From assembly GCF_900105625.1 (NCBI RefSeq), contig NZ_FNSD01000001.1:2914001-2978000 (forward strand): a stretch of 64,000 nucleotides of DNA. The letters are read 5' to 3'. Numbering within the stretch: position 1 is the stretch's first letter; each line of letters opens with the position of its first letter. This stretch comes from Terriglobus roseus. GTDB lineage: Bacteria; Acidobacteriota; Terriglobia; Terriglobales; Acidobacteriaceae. Below, piece by piece: positions 1-11,705 of this stretch. Under the pieces are notes generated by a model. It saw only the letters and a list, made by a program, of their open reading frames with translations. It ran no database searches and was not told the DNA's origin. Both the position numbers and the translations under genes were made by a program.

Positions 1-1385
1 TACGAGACTTCTACACCCGTCGGGAAGCCATTGATCACGATGCGTCCAGCCTTGCGCTCCAGCACCGGCAGCAGCTTCGCGGCGAGCGCGTGGTCCGCTG
101 CTTCCAGATGCATGGTGGCCGTCAGCTGACCCTCAAACTGGTTGGCAAGATGGACCATCTCGGCGTCGTCCTTGCACGAGATCACGAGCGCGACGGGCCC
201 AAAGATCTCCTCACCCAGCTTTGGATTCTTACTGAAGCTCTCAGCCGTCGTCGCGAACAGAACGGGCTGCGCTGCGACGGGATGCGGGGCCTCACCGCCC
301 GCGCCCAGCCTGGTGACGCCGCTGATGGCTTCTACCGATACAACACCATGCGCGAAGGCCTGTTGAATGCCTGCGTTCAACATCGTCGCGGCGTTCGCGG
401 CAGAGATTGCCTCGCCCGCGGCCTTCGTGAACGCATCGAACGTCTCGCCCGCAATGCCGAAGATCAGACCGGGCTTGGTGCAGAATTGTCCCACGCCCAG
501 CGTCGCCGATCCGACGAGGCCGGTAGCAATCGCCGCACCGCGTGCTTCAAGAGCTGCGGGCAGCAGAAAGAGCGGGTTTATGCTGCTCATCTCGGCAAAG
601 ACGGGGATGGGCTGAGGGCGCGCGGCGGCAATCGCCATCAACGCCTGCCCACCCTTGCGCGACCCCGTGAACGCGACGGACTGGATGGCGGGATGCTTCA
701 CCAGCGCGCCGCCCACCTCATTGCCTACGCCCACCAGCAGCGAGAACGTACCCGGAGGCAGGCCGCACTTCGCAACAGCCTCCTGAATCGCACGCCCCGC
801 AAGTTCCGAGGTGCCCAGGTGCGACGGGTGTGCCTTTGCTACGACGGGGCACCCCGCTGCAAGCGCCGCAGCGGTATCGCCGCCAGCGACTGAAAACGCG
901 AGAGGGAAATTGCTTGCGCCGAAGACAGCGACCGGGCCAACGGGAATCTTGCGCGAGCGCAGATCGCTGCGCGGCAGCGGCTTGCGATCGGGCATGGCAG
1001 TGTCGACGACGACATTCAGGAACCGGCCGTCACGCACCAGCGATGCGAAGAGTTTTAACTGGCCGCAGCTACGTCCGCGCTCGCCCTCGAGGCGAGCCTT
1101 AGGCAGTCCGCTCTCGGCCATTGCGCGTTCGATGAGCTCATCGCCCAGGTCTATCAGGTTCTGCGCAATGGTCTCCAGCAGCACTGCGCGCATCTCCAGC
1201 GGCGCCGCGCGAAAGGCGTCGAAGTCCTGCTCGGCAAGCTCGCAGGCCTTCGCCACATCGGCGACCGATCCACCGCCGAAGACCGGCTCCAACTCCGCAC
1301 CGGTTGCGGGATTTGCCGCGCGCATCTCGCCCTGCGTCCCGAGAACTTCCTCGGCACCAATCAGCATTGCTCCAGTCACTGCCAT
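1..1385 (-). CDS. 2,5-dioxovalerate (alpha-ketoglutarate semialdehyde) dehydrogenase, C-terminus cut by window edge
   Basis: NAD(P)-dependent aldehyde dehydrogenase expected to oxidise 2-oxoglutarate semialdehyde to 2-oxoglutarate, the last step of non-phosphorylating D-glucarate degradation. About 461 codons are present from an ATG at 1385; a typical member has about 525, so only the last part lies outside the window. Visible motifs are the cofactor-loop segment VAVFGASNFPLAFS, the region AKAHPSHLGTSE, EMSSINPLFLLP and the active-site segment GQFCTKPG with the nucleophilic Cys. These are typical of the glucarate-linked KGSADH subgroup rather than of general aldehyde dehydrogenases. A GGAGAG ribosome-binding site precedes the start. 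It lies 37 bp behind the dehydratase gene and is the last visible gene of the operon. Function is assigned from family motifs plus the operon; confidence is high. Confidence 0.9.
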   Translation of the reverse strand, partial: MAVTGAMLIGAEEVLGTQGEMRAANPATGAELEPVFGGGSVADVAKACELAEQDFDAFRAAPLEMRAVLLETIAQNLIDLGDELIERAMAESGLPKARLEGERGRSCGQLKLFASLVRDGRFLNVVVDTAMPDRKPLPRSDLRSRKIPVGPVAVFGASNFPLAFSVAGGDTAAALAAGCPVVAKAHPSHLGTSELAGRAIQEAVAKCGLPPGTFSLLVGVGNEVGGALVKHPAIQSVAFTGSRKGGQALMAIAAARPQPIPVFAEMSSINPLFLLPAALEARGAAIATGLVGSATLGVGQFCTKPGLIFGIAGETFDAFTKAAGEAISAANAATMLNAGIQQAFAHGVVSVEAISGVTRLGAGGEAPHPVAAQPVLFATTAESFSKNPKLGEEIFGPVALVISCKDDAEMVHLANQFEGQLTATMHLEAADHALAAKLLPVLERKAGRIVINGFPTGVEVS

Positions 1386-1422
1386 GTGTTTCTCTCCAAA
1401 CCTGCTGCAACCAGCCTACTGC

Positions 1423-2328
1423 TTAGGTGCGGTTGCCGATCAAGGCTTTCAACTGCGTCGTTTCGTCGTCTGTCAGGTCGCTGAGCGGCGTGCGTACCGG
1501 GCCACAATCGTGACCCATCAGGCGAACGCCTGCCTTCACGATGGAGACCGCGTATCCCTTGCGGCGGTCGCGGATCGCCAGATAGGGCACAACGAACTCG
1601 CGCATTTCCCTGGCAACGAACGCGTGGTCGCGACGGCGGACCGCGGCGTAGAAGTCGGTCGCCCACTTCGGCAGGAAGTTGAAGATCGCCGACGAGTAAG
1701 TCGTCACGCCCATCTCCAGGTAGCTCAGCGCGAACGTCTCTGCCGTGGGCAGGCCGCCGATGTACGTCAGCCGGTCGCCCATTCGCAGATAGATCTTCAT
1801 CATCAGTTCCAGGTCACCGACGCCGTCCTTGAAACCAACCAGGTTCGGGCAGGCGTCGCACATGCGCGCAATGGTCACGTCCGTCGCAATCGCGTTGTCG
1901 CGGTTGTAGACGATGACGCCCAGCGACGTCGAATCGCAGATCGCCTTCACATGCCGGAAGAGTCCATCCTGATCCGGATTCACAAGGTACGGCGGAAACA
2001 GCAGTAGCCCCTGCGCACCGGATTTTTCAGCGGCTTTGGCAAACTCAATCGCCGTGCGTGTGCCGTAACCGCAGCCAGCCAGGATCGGCATCTTGCCCGC
2101 GGTCTCGGCGACGGCGGCGCTCACCACGCGGCTGTACTCCGGCAGCGTCAGCGAGAAGTACTCCCCCGTACCGCCCGCGGCAAACAGCGCGGCCAGCTTG
2201 TGCGCATCCAGCCACGCCAGGTGCTTGCGGTACGAGTCTTCGTTGAAGTCACCGTCGGCGGTGAAGTGCGTGACCGGGAAGGAGAGCAGGCCGGAGCCGA
2301 TGGTCGATGCTAGAGTCTTGGGGTCCAT
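1423..2328 (-). CDS. kdgD: 5-dehydro-4-deoxyglucarate dehydratase (DapA/DHDPS superfamily)
   Basis: 301 residues, the usual size for this class I aldolase-fold enzyme. It dehydrates and decarboxylates 5-keto-4-deoxy-D-glucarate to 2-oxoglutarate semialdehyde. The sequence shows the N-terminal phrase [12 protein letters not shown], the [10 protein letters not shown] substrate loop around residue 52, the Tyr in VIVYNRDN and the Schiff-base Lys in [11 protein letters not shown]. It sits between glucarate dehydratase (76 bp upstream) and the semialdehyde dehydrogenase (37 bp downstream) on the same strand, which fixes the pathway role. DapA itself or an N-acetylneuraminate lyase is less likely given these neighbours. 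Confidence 0.93.
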   Translation of the reverse strand: MDPKTLASTIGSGLLSFPVTHFTADGDFNEDSYRKHLAWLDAHKLAALFAAGGTGEYFSLTLPEYSRVVSAAVAETAGKMPILAGCGYGTRTAIEFAKAAEKSGAQGLLLFPPYLVNPDQDGLFRHVKAICDSTSLGVIVYNRDNAIATDVTIARMCDACPNLVGFKDGVGDLELMMKIYLRMGDRLTYIGGLPTAETFALSYLEMGVTTYSSAIFNFLPKWATDFYAAVRRRDHAFVAREMREFVVPYLAIRDRRKGYAVSIVKAGVRLMGHDCGPVRTPLSDLTDDETTQLKALIGNRT

Positions 2329-2404
2329 GTCTATCCGTCAGCAAGATCGTGCGGGCTGCGCACGTTACCACTCTACCGAAGGGCCGTCGTCGGCCTGTTG
2401 AGGT

Positions 2405-3745
2405 CTACCGTACGAGGCAAGGCCGTTTGGGATCAAAGGTCCATCCGGGGATCAGGTACTGCATCGCCATCGCATCGTTGCGCGCGCCGGCCGGCAGCCT
2501 GTTGTAGACCTCGTGCGCCAGCTCTACCTGCTGCATATCGATCTCGATGCCAAGGCCCGGCATCTCCGGCACGGTCAGCATGCCACCCTCGATCTGCAAT
2601 GGATTCTTCGTGATCCGCTGGCCGTCCTGCCAGATCCAGTGTGTGTCGATGGCGGTCGTCTTACCCGGCGCTGCAGCGGCCACATGCGTAAACATAGCCA
2701 GCGAAACATCGAAGTGGTTATTTGAATGCGATCCCCAGGTAAGCCCCCACATCTGGCACATCTGCGCCACGCGCACGGAACCTTCCATAGTCCAGAAGTG
2801 CGGATCGGCCAGCGGAATGTCGACGGACTGCAGTTGGAGCGTGTGCTGCAACTGGCGCCAGTCGGTCGAAATCATGTTGGTCGCGGTGGGCAGGCCGGTT
2901 GCGCGGCGGAACTCCGCCATGATCTCGCGCCCGCTGAAGCCGTCCTCTGCGCCGCAGGGATCTTCCGCATAGGCCAGCACTTGCTGCTTGCCGCTGCACA
3001 GACGGATCGCTTCCTTCAGCGGCCATGCTCCGTTGGGATCGAGTGTGATGCGAGCCTCCGGGAAGCGTTCGGCCAGCGCCGTAATCGCTTCCATCTCCGC
3101 ATCACCGGCCAGCACGCCACCCTTCAGCTTGAAGTCGTTGAATCCATAGCGATCGTGCGTCGCCTCCGCAAGGCGGACGATGCTCTCCGGCGTCAGCGCC
3201 TCTTCGTTGCGCAGACGCAGCCAGTCGTCCTCTGCATCGGTATCGCTTGGGTAAGGCAGGTCCGTTTTCGTGCGGTCGCCGATGTAGAAGAGATAGCCGA
3301 GCACTTCGACGGACTTGCGCTGCTGCCCATCGCCCAGCAATGCCGCAACGGGAAGGTTCACGAACTGGCCCAGCAGGTCCAGCATCGCCGCCTCAATCGC
3401 GGTGACGGCGTGGATGGTGATACGCAGGTCGAACGTCTGCAGTCCGCGGCCACCCGCATCGCGATCGGCAAAGGCGGCGCGCACCGCCTGCAGCACATTG
3501 CGATAGGCTGCGATGGACTTGCCGATCACCAAAGGGGAAGCCTCGTCCAGCACCTGCCGGATCTTCTCGCCACCGGGGACCTCGCCCACGCCGGTATTGC
3601 CCGCGTTGTCCGTCAGGATGACCAGGTTGCGCGTGAAGAAGGGAGCGTGTGCGCCGCTCAGGTTCAGCAGCATGCTGTCCTGCCCAGCCACGGGGATGAC
3701 ACGCATTGCGGTGACAACAGGCGCGCCGGTGATGTTCGAAATCAT
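2405..3745 (-). CDS. gudD: D-glucarate dehydratase (enolase superfamily)
   Basis: 446 residues, the same length as the E. coli enzyme. It removes water from D-glucarate to give 5-keto-4-deoxyglucarate. Enolase-superfamily marks are the N-terminal capping region ([15 protein letters not shown]), the catalytic KxK-type segment DFKLKGGV, metal-ligand segments ITLDPNGAW and [15 protein letters not shown], and the catalytic His region [17 protein letters not shown]. The ATG overlaps the stop of the upstream transporter (ATGA), indicating translational coupling. Galactarate or idarate could also be substrates for some family members. Confidence 0.95.
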   Translation of the reverse strand: MISNITGAPVVTAMRVIPVAGQDSMLLNLSGAHAPFFTRNLVILTDNAGNTGVGEVPGGEKIRQVLDEASPLVIGKSIAAYRNVLQAVRAAFADRDAGGRGLQTFDLRITIHAVTAIEAAMLDLLGQFVNLPVAALLGDGQQRKSVEVLGYLFYIGDRTKTDLPYPSDTDAEDDWLRLRNEEALTPESIVRLAEATHDRYGFNDFKLKGGVLAGDAEMEAITALAERFPEARITLDPNGAWPLKEAIRLCSGKQQVLAYAEDPCGAEDGFSGREIMAEFRRATGLPTATNMISTDWRQLQHTLQLQSVDIPLADPHFWTMEGSVRVAQMCQMWGLTWGSHSNNHFDVSLAMFTHVAAAAPGKTTAIDTHWIWQDGQRITKNPLQIEGGMLTVPEMPGLGIEIDMQQVELAHEVYNRLPAGARNDAMAMQYLIPGWTFDPKRPCLVR

Positions 3746-5076
3746 GCCCTGCCTTCGATCTGTTCCGGTGTGAACTCAACACGGTGGATGTCACCCACGA
3801 TGAAGAGGTACGAGATGATGGCGCACAACGCCATGAAACCCACATACACCAGCGCCAGGTTGAACGAGCCCGTGCGCTTGACGATGTAGCCAATGATGAT
3901 CGGCGTCAGGATGCCCGCCGTGTTGCCGAACAGGTTGAACAGGCTGCCCGTCAGTCCGGTCATGCTGCGTGGCGCTGCGTCGGCAATGACCGTCCAGCCC
4001 AGAGCTCCAAAGCCCTTGCCGAAGAAGGCAAGCGCCATCAGCGCGATGACGATGGTGGTGTTGTCGGTGTAATTGCAGCCGATCATCGTCAGGGAACAAA
4101 GCATGCCCAGAACGATGGGTGTCTTACGCGCGACGGACAGATTGCCGGTGCGTCGCAACAGCTTGTCACTCACTACACCACCCAGGATGCCGCCCACCAC
4201 ACCGCATAATGCCGGCAACGAAGCAGCGAAGCCGACCTTCAGCATCGACATGTGGCGAGCCTGGCTCAGGTAGATGGGGAACCACGTCAGGAAGAACCAT
4301 GTCAGTGCGGTAATGCAGTACTGGCCCAGGTAAATGCCCACAAGCATGCGGCTGCTCAGCAATAGCTTCACCGCAGCCCATGTCAGCGTGGACGGGTTCT
4401 TACGGGCAGCGCCATAGTCCATGCCGGCAAGGCCGCCACCCATCTCGATGTGGCTGATCTCGGACTGGCTGATGCTGGGATGTTCCTTCACGCTATAGAC
4501 CGTGCGGAACCACGCTGCGCTCAGCGCCAGGCTCATCAGGCCGCCCAGCCAGAAGCACGTCTGCCAGTTGAAGTGAGTGACCGTCCAGCCCATCAGAGGG
4601 CCGAAGAAGACCAGCGCGAAATATTGTGATGAGTTGAAGATGGCTGATGCGCGTCCGCGCTCTGCCGCCGGAAACCATGCGGCAACGATGCGTCCGTTGC
4701 CGGGGAAGATCGGGGCCTGCACCGTGCCGGAGAGCAAACGGATAAAGAACAACGCGCCAAATGCGATGGCCGCAGGCAGGTATCCGGTGAATCCCGCGAG
4801 CAGGCCGCAGATGGACCAGCCGATGATGCTGTAGCCGTAGACACGCTTGGACCCATAACGATCCAGCAAGCCACCTGCGGGAAGCTGCGCGACTACATAC
4901 GCCCAACTGAAGGCTGAAAGCAGCCAGCCCAGCCGCGAAGGATCAAGGTGCATCTGCTTGCTGAGCGCGAGCCCGACAATCGATAGCACGACCCGATCGC
5001 CGTAGCTGAAGGAGCTGGCAACGAACAGCATGAATACGATCAGGTAGCGCACGCGGGTTTGCTTCGCTATTGGCAT
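3742..5076 (-). CDS. MFS transporter, anion:cation symporter family, probable glucarate importer
   Basis: 444-residue, 12-segment inner-membrane permease of the ACS branch that contains GudP and ExuT. The N-terminal segment ([19 protein letters not shown]), the cytoplasmic-loop motif [14 protein letters not shown] and [20 protein letters not shown] are typical of hexuronate and glucarate carriers. It is the first gene of the operon and overlaps gudD by four bases, so import of D-glucarate or galactarate is the natural inference. The 117-bp gap upstream must hold the operon promoter; TATAGT on the minus strand (5142-5147) is a possible -10 but no clear -35 was found. No regulator gene of the GntR or LysR type is adjacent. 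Confidence 0.88.
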   Translation of the reverse strand: MPIAKQTRVRYLIVFMLFVASSFSYGDRVVLSIVGLALSKQMHLDPSRLGWLLSAFSWAYVVAQLPAGGLLDRYGSKRVYGYSIIGWSICGLLAGFTGYLPAAIAFGALFFIRLLSGTVQAPIFPGNGRIVAAWFPAAERGRASAIFNSSQYFALVFFGPLMGWTVTHFNWQTCFWLGGLMSLALSAAWFRTVYSVKEHPSISQSEISHIEMGGGLAGMDYGAARKNPSTLTWAAVKLLLSSRMLVGIYLGQYCITALTWFFLTWFPIYLSQARHMSMLKVGFAASLPALCGVVGGILGGVVSDKLLRRTGNLSVARKTPIVLGMLCSLTMIGCNYTDNTTIVIALMALAFFGKGFGALGWTVIADAAPRSMTGLTGSLFNLFGNTAGILTPIIIGYIVKRTGSFNLALVYVGFMALCAIISYLFIVGDIHRVEFTPEQIEGRA

Positions 5077-5193
5077 GTGTCGCGTGCGTGGCCTCCGGCT
5101 TCCTTCAGAACGTCTCCGACCAGTGAAAGCCCGGCAGGAGAACTATAAAAGACCCTCGATCATTGCGGGCGAATCCGCCGTGGAAGACCCAAC

Positions 5194-6339
5194 CTACGTG
5201 ACGTGCACGAAGTTTCCACCAGCGTTCTTGGCGGCGTAAAGCGCCTCATCGCATTTTGCGATCAGGCCTTCCCAACTGGTCATGCCGCGCGTCAGCGTTG
5301 CGACGCCAAAACTGGCCCGAATCCTCAGGCCGTCACTGGCTTCAAAGTGAAGCGCTTCAAGTGCCAGGCGCAGCCGTTCGGCGATCTCTTCTGCGTTGAA
5401 CAAAGGGCAGTTCGGCAGCACAATGACGAACTCATCCCCGCCCACACGCGCAATGGAATCTGTGCCGCGCAGTTCCGCCTCCATGCTGCGAACAGTGTCC
5501 ACCAAAACGGTGTCGCCGACGCTATGGCCCAGCGAGTCGTTGATCCGCTTGAAGTCATCCAGGTCGACCGCAATCGCAGACAACGGGCGCCCTGTTTCCA
5601 TGCTCATCTCAACGGCTGTTGCCACCAGCAGTTCCAGTGCGCGCCGGTTGAGCACGTGCGTCAGCGGATCAGTCATCGCCTGCACATGCAGTTCATTTCG
5701 CAGGGTCGTCGCAATCATCCACACAAACGCGATATCGATTGCGACAAAGATCATCGTGTTCAGCATGACGACAGATGTCTGGATGTCGTCGGCCTTCAGA
5801 TACGTCTGCGTCGTGCCCCACACCAGTGTCAGCAGCACGCGCGTCAGATTCAGTGCCGCCGAAAACGCCAGCACACCGCCCATGCTGATGGCGGCCACGC
5901 GAATGCGCACACGGCCACCGTCAAAGGCCACCGCCGCGCAGATGGCGAACTGCAGTCCCGTCGCAAGTCCAATCGCCGCCAGCCGCAAGCGTATATCCGG
6001 ATGGATCAGGGAGAAGTAGATGCACTGTGCCAGCGACAGTGTGGCCACGGTGCACTGCGCGATCCATAGTCGACGGTCTGCCCGCAGGAACTCTGAAAGG
6101 CAGCGATGCAGAAACACATAACCCATGCTGTACAGGAAGTTTGCCAGCACCACGGCAACCCACACGGGCAGGTGCTGCCGATCGGCAATGAGTATCCCGC
6201 CGATGAGGTAATTCACATTGCTGGCGACAAACCAGCGGATGCCCCGCATGCTGCGGTGCTCGCGCACATTGGCGACCACCAGCAGGGTGCAGAAGCCCAG
6301 TAGGCAGACCCGTTCCAGAAGGAGAGTGCGCATGTCCAT
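5194..6339 (-). CDS. membrane-bound diguanylate cyclase (GGDEF)
   Basis: About 381 residues. The first 215 or so form six to seven hydrophobic segments, a membrane sensor region of no recognised class. A C-terminal GGDEF domain follows (start MTDPLTHVLNRRALELL). Counting from the upstream in-frame ATG at 6345, the active-site GGDEF is at residues 302-306 and an RxxD inhibitory site (RGTD) lies five residues before it, so an active, product-inhibited c-di-GMP synthase is expected. There is no EAL or HAMP domain. I chose the ATG at 6339 because AAAGGGG lies at a good distance from it; the one at 6345 touches the ribosome-binding site. It stands alone between the glucarate operon and an oxygenase gene. 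Confidence 0.9.
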   Translation of the reverse strand: MDMRTLLLERVCLLGFCTLLVVANVREHRSMRGIRWFVASNVNYLIGGILIADRQHLPVWVAVVLANFLYSMGYVFLHRCLSEFLRADRRLWIAQCTVATLSLAQCIYFSLIHPDIRLRLAAIGLATGLQFAICAAVAFDGGRVRIRVAAISMGGVLAFSAALNLTRVLLTLVWGTTQTYLKADDIQTSVVMLNTMIFVAIDIAFVWMIATTLRNELHVQAMTDPLTHVLNRRALELLVATAVEMSMETGRPLSAIAVDLDDFKRINDSLGHSVGDTVLVDTVRSMEAELRGTDSIARVGGDEFVIVLPNCPLFNAEEIAERLRLALEALHFEASDGLRIRASFGVATLTRGMTSWEGLIAKCDEALYAAKNAGGNFVHVT

Positions 6340-6438
6340 GGCCATCCCCTTTCAACTTGTACTTTGTGCGTGTGCGTTGAAGGATAAATCAGCAAAGGAC
6401 TCGATGGGATGGCGCGAGTCGCTAAACGCCCGAATCGA

Positions 6439-7050
6439 CTACGCCGTCTTGAGACGCGTCCGCACATGCAACCAGCAGTTCACGGCAAAGCGCGAATCAG
6501 CGAAGTCCTGTGATGGGCACTCCACGCGCATCACCTGGTGAGCAGCCCACGACGGGAAGACCGCCAGCGTATTCTGCGTCGGCTCCACGGTTGCAAACAC
6601 GCTGCCGTCTGCCGTGCCTTGCGGATAGATCCGCAACTGACCGCCCGTGAAGCGCTTAGGCTCGCGATAGAAGTAGTACACGGCACTCAACGCGCGGTGG
6701 CTGCCGTCGCCACCCATAACCGTCTGTGTATCCAGGTGCCGATGGAAGTGTGCGCCATCGTTGTGCGCGGCCAGCTCCAGCTCAACACCGGAAACATCGA
6801 AGGGCGGCAGGCCCATCTGCGCAACCCAGCTCTTGTACTGCTTTGCCGCGGCTGCGGCAAACGGCATCTTGAAGGGACCAATGTCTGAGAGCACCAGCGC
6901 GCGGCGACGATCTTCATCCACGCCGGTAAAGACGCGAGCCGGTACAAACAGATCCTGGTTCTCCAGAGTCCAGGCCAGAAGCCGTGCGTGCTCTTCCTTT
7001 GGCAGGAAATCAGGCACGGTGATGTGAGGAGCAGGTATCGCAGGCGGCAT
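6439..7050 (-). CDS. 2-oxoglutarate/Fe(II)-dependent dioxygenase, prolyl-4-hydroxylase-like
   Basis: 203 residues. The double-stranded beta-helix ligands are visible: HxD in HFHRHLDTQTVMGG, the distal His in SWAAHQVMRV and the 2-oxoglutarate-binding Arg in DSRFAVNCWLHVR. The FTGGQLRIYP segment is typical of the 2OG-FeII_Oxy superfamily. The substrate (protein side chain or small molecule) cannot be told. A GGAAG ribosome-binding site sits just before the ATG. It lies 54 bp upstream of the isomerase-like gene's stop on the same strand, but no functional link is obvious. Confidence 0.85.
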   Translation of the reverse strand: MPPAIPAPHITVPDFLPKEEHARLLAWTLENQDLFVPARVFTGVDEDRRRALVLSDIGPFKMPFAAAAAKQYKSWVAQMGLPPFDVSGVELELAAHNDGAHFHRHLDTQTVMGGDGSHRALSAVYYFYREPKRFTGGQLRIYPQGTADGSVFATVEPTQNTLAVFPSWAAHQVMRVECPSQDFADSRFAVNCWLHVRTRLKTA

Positions 7051-7104
7051 GTCTTCCTATCTCACCACATCACCGATGCTTCCGTTTCCCAACGACGATC
7101 GCCG

Positions 7105-7968
7105 TCAGACCTTCAGAGAATGAAGATACGGAACACTGGGCGGCATTAGTTCCGGATCCTCTTCCAGCTCGACAAAGTAGTTCTTGATGCCGCTGATCTT
7201 TGCGGCAGCGAAGACTGACTTCCAATCCACCACGCCCTTACCAAGCGGCACCTGCTTCGTCTTACCGTCCGGTCCGACGACCCAGTCCTGGCAGTGCATA
7301 GAGATGTAGCGGCCTTTGTACCGGTTGAAATAAGTGACCGCATCGTAGCCTGCCTGCATGCTCGACACCTGGAACTGCAGCTTCACATTCGTCGGATCGA
7401 GTTGCGCGATCATCATGTCATAAACAGGTTTGCCATCAATGCGGGCAGAAACGAAGCCTTCATTGTGCAGAACGGCCGTGATGCCAGCGGCATGTGCCTT
7501 TACGGCAAAAGCATTGAAGTCGTCGGTGTAGCGCTTTACGTCGTCGACGGTCTCCTTGCCGGTGGGCTTGTACGGCCCAAGCATCGCAACCACCATCTGC
7601 GTCATGCCGAACTCCTTCGCATAGGCGATGCGTTCATCGCCGTGCTGGTAGAGCTCCGTTGGAACGAAATGCGCGCTGATGCAGGTGATGCCGTGGTCGG
7701 CGAGCATGCCGCGCAGCTCCTGCGGCTTGTACCTGCCGAGCGGAAGGAAGTCCGGGTAGGCGAAGGGCGAACACAGTTCAATAGTCTTGAAGCCGGCGGC
7801 CTGCACCCACTTCAACGCACCGGGAAAGTCCGCCTTGATCATGTCTTTGATCGGATACGTCTGGCAGCCGATGGGCATGCCGAGCGGATCGGCAAAGGAC
7901 AAGGGCAGAGCCGCCGCGGCAGTGGCCGCAGCACCAAGCTGAAGAAAGTTGCGTCGCGTGATTGGCAT
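7105..7968 (-). CDS. Tat-exported sugar phosphate isomerase/epimerase family protein (AP endonuclease 2 TIM barrel)
   Basis: 287 residues from the ATG at 7968, which has a CGGAGG ribosome-binding site; a longer reading from 8004 would add twelve residues before the signal. The N-terminus is a twin-arginine signal (TRRNFLQLGAAATAAAALPL). The barrel shows features of xylose isomerase-like proteins: IELCSPFAYPDF, TCISAHF, a Glu in VLHNEGFV, a metal-binding ISMHCQDW and YFVELEED near the C-terminus. Exported members of this family are common in acidobacteria and Bacteroidetes, usually of unknown substrate. It is likely a periplasmic sugar-modifying enzyme. Confidence 0.85.
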   Translation of the reverse strand: MPITRRNFLQLGAAATAAAALPLSFADPLGMPIGCQTYPIKDMIKADFPGALKWVQAAGFKTIELCSPFAYPDFLPLGRYKPQELRGMLADHGITCISAHFVPTELYQHGDERIAYAKEFGMTQMVVAMLGPYKPTGKETVDDVKRYTDDFNAFAVKAHAAGITAVLHNEGFVSARIDGKPVYDMMIAQLDPTNVKLQFQVSSMQAGYDAVTYFNRYKGRYISMHCQDWVVGPDGKTKQVPLGKGVVDWKSVFAAAKISGIKNYFVELEEDPELMPPSVPYLHSLKV

Positions 7969-8077
7969 CGGTCGGTCGCCTCCGAAAAGTCTTCCACAAA
8001 GCATATGCCAGGTGGCTGCTTTGTGGAGGCGCGCGTGTCAGCGTCCATGTGCATCTTAGGACGGGAAGGAGTTCCCT

Positions 8078-8503
8078 ATGTCGAAGCTGTTTTCTCTTCG
8101 CCGATCCCGAACGAGCCCGCTGCAGGATGCCGCGCGCATCGGCCTGGGCCTGACACTCATGTTCGCCGGAACCTCGCACCTAACCTTCGCACGCAAGCCT
8201 TTCAAGGCGCAGGTACCGCCGTGGATCCCGATGGATGTCGATGATGTCGTGCTGCTGTCGGGTGTGGGAGAGATCACACTGGGCGCCGCTCTGCTGCTGG
8301 CGCCGGAGGAGTTCCGCCAACTGGTGGGCAGCGCCGCCGCCGGCTTCTTCACCGCAATCTTCCCCGGCAACATCGCGCAGTACCAGCACCGCCGCAGCGC
8401 GTTTGGCCTGGATACCGATGGGAAGCGGTTTGCGAGATTGTTCTTCCAGCCCGCGCTGGTCGCATGGGCTCTCTGGTCTACCGGAGCTATTGGGAAAAAG
8501 TGA
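8078..8503 (+). CDS. DoxX-like small membrane protein
   Basis: 141 residues with about four hydrophobic segments. The order R-I-G-L-G-L-T-L-M-F-A-G followed by HLTFARKPFKAQVPPWIP and then a second helix (GVGEITLGAALLL) is characteristic of DoxX/DUF4267-like membrane proteins, whose biochemical role is mostly unknown. A strong GGAAGGAG site precedes the ATG. It is divergent from the Tat-exported isomerase gene, with the 109-bp space between them free for both promoters. Confidence 0.75.
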   Translation: MSKLFSLRRSRTSPLQDAARIGLGLTLMFAGTSHLTFARKPFKAQVPPWIPMDVDDVVLLSGVGEITLGAALLLAPEEFRQLVGSAAAGFFTAIFPGNIAQYQHRRSAFGLDTDGKRFARLFFQPALVAWALWSTGAIGKK

Positions 8504-8689
8504 ACTAACGGGCTGGCCGCGAATTAACACCCGATAAGCCGACTTCTCGGTACTAATCTCGGCAAAGGAGAGGTCAAACGTCCGAAAGCCTTTTTCTCGT
8601 CCAAATGGATTAGCTCCAGTTTGTCGATCCACGCTAACTGATTGGAAGCCATCGGCTACGATGGAGCTGAAGCGTTCTGTAATTTTTCT

Positions 8690-9394
8690 ATGGTCACAGT
8701 CAAACGTGTACTAGTTTGGTTGCTGGAGAGGCTGCTAGAGGCCTGGATGCTTGGTGCCCTCTTGGAAGTTTTGCTGATCCGAAGCAATGATGCCGCCTCG
8801 CGTAGCGGACATGGCAACCCGGCTGCACAGGTATGGGTTTTTGGCGTCGTGGTCGCCGTTATGCTTTTCGTACACGGATACTACATCACCACGGCAATAT
8901 TCGGCGTGCTCTGGAGAAGCAAAAGGCCGTGGTCCTACCCCGCGATTTTAGCAGCGTTGTTTGCTCTCCACACCCATATCACTTTCTTGCACGGCAAGCC
9001 AGACTTTACGCGGGAAGCTAGGGCTATGGAGTTCCCGTTGGTTGTAGGCGGGGTGGTGATCGTCTTGATGTGTAGTTCTGCAGGTAACGAGATCCTAAGA
9101 CATTGGACAGGTGATGGGCGAAGGTCAAATCCGTATCTTTCGGCGAGCGTTTTGACGTTATTCGGCTTTCTGCTTCTGAACATCGCGAACTACCTCCGCC
9201 CAATCGATGGCAATTTCAGTTTCCGCCCTTACGGTCTTCCATTTACGTTCTATCGCGAAGGTGGGTATGTCCAGGAATGGGTCTGGCGCAGTGGGGTCGT
9301 TGTCTGGAAAGGACTGATAGCGGACCTTGTAGTCGTTGGCGCAATCGCTGCGCCAACCGGCAAAGCAGCCCAACGGCTTCGCGTAATTCGCTGA
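8690..9394 (+). CDS. hypothetical membrane protein
   Basis: Family not recognised. From the ATG at 8690 it is 234 residues with five or six hydrophobic segments (for example VWVFGVVVAVMLFVHGYYI and FPLVVGGVVIVLMCSS). A TTG at 8642 in the same frame would add 16 residues; neither start has a clear ribosome-binding site. Base composition is noticeably less GC-rich than the surrounding genes, which could mean recent arrival or weak selection. A hairpin that could stop its transcription lies at 9521-9546. Confidence 0.6.
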   Translation: MVTVKRVLVWLLERLLEAWMLGALLEVLLIRSNDAASRSGHGNPAAQVWVFGVVVAVMLFVHGYYITTAIFGVLWRSKRPWSYPAILAALFALHTHITFLHGKPDFTREARAMEFPLVVGGVVIVLMCSSAGNEILRHWTGDGRRSNPYLSASVLTLFGFLLLNIANYLRPIDGNFSFRPYGLPFTFYREGGYVQEWVWRSGVVVWKGLIADLVVVGAIAAPTGKAAQRLRVIR

Positions 9395-9520
9395 CACCAA
9401 GCAGTAGGTCTTCGATGCTTATTGGATCGCCTTCCAAGGGCAACTCACCCGAATGAGAAGTCGCTTACCAGACACTACACGGATAGATCCTTATAAACGC
9501 CGTTGTCTGATGTTGTGCAG

Positions 9521-9546
9521 AAGGGCCGCGATCGCTCGCGGCCCTT
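9521..9546 (+). terminator. Rho-independent terminator, possibly bidirectional
   Basis: Perfect 11-bp stem (9521-9531 with 9536-9546) around a TCGC loop, followed on the plus strand by TCTTTC. It lies between the membrane protein gene and the convergent rpoD, 20 bp from the rpoD stop. The T-tract is better for the plus direction; on the minus strand only the two Ts of the stem follow. Confidence 0.65.
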
Positions 9547-9565
9547 TCTTTCGATTCGGTGGTAT

Positions 9566-11260
<1,695 letters not shown>

Positions 11261-11705
11261 GGGTATTTGGCTCCAATCCGGAAAATTGTGCAGGGGAGGG
11301 GGTACGCCAGGGTGCGGGCGCAGACACGACTCCCTTTATGGATGCAATGAATCTGAGCAGGGAAGCATTAGTGCGGTATCAAAGACCGCGGGCGCAAGGT
11401 TATCGGTCGTGCGAGGACCGGACCACGAAGGCGCACTTCTCCAGCGAGCCACAGATTATCACACTTCGTTAGACGCAAAACCTCCGCGAAAAGACTCAGC
11501 GCCCAGGCAACGCGCCAGATTCGGTGTTTTCACGCAGCGTGCGAAGCAATGGCTAAGCCGCAACACGAGTTCTGAATGGCCGTGTATCGTGTGACGTCGG
11601 CTTCCCGCCCGGATGTTTGCTCCCCCGGTCGAACCATTGCAGCTCTGGCCAGAACGATCCGGCCCGGTCTTAGAATGGTTTTCACGTTTTCCCCCCGGAG
11701 CCTGG
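11261..11705. other. intergenic region between divergent rpoD and M13 peptidase genes
   Basis: 445 bases without a supportable gene. It must contain the rpoD promoter (minus) and the peptidase promoter (plus). TAGAAT at 11671-11676 is a plausible -10 for the peptidase but no matching -35 was found at 16-18 bp. Short open frames here have no recognisable content. Confidence 0.6.

Noticed and set aside
2726-3889. Long open frame antisense to glucarate dehydratase
   Set aside because: High-GC shadow of gudD: Arg/His/Gln-rich, no motif, crosses into the next gene.
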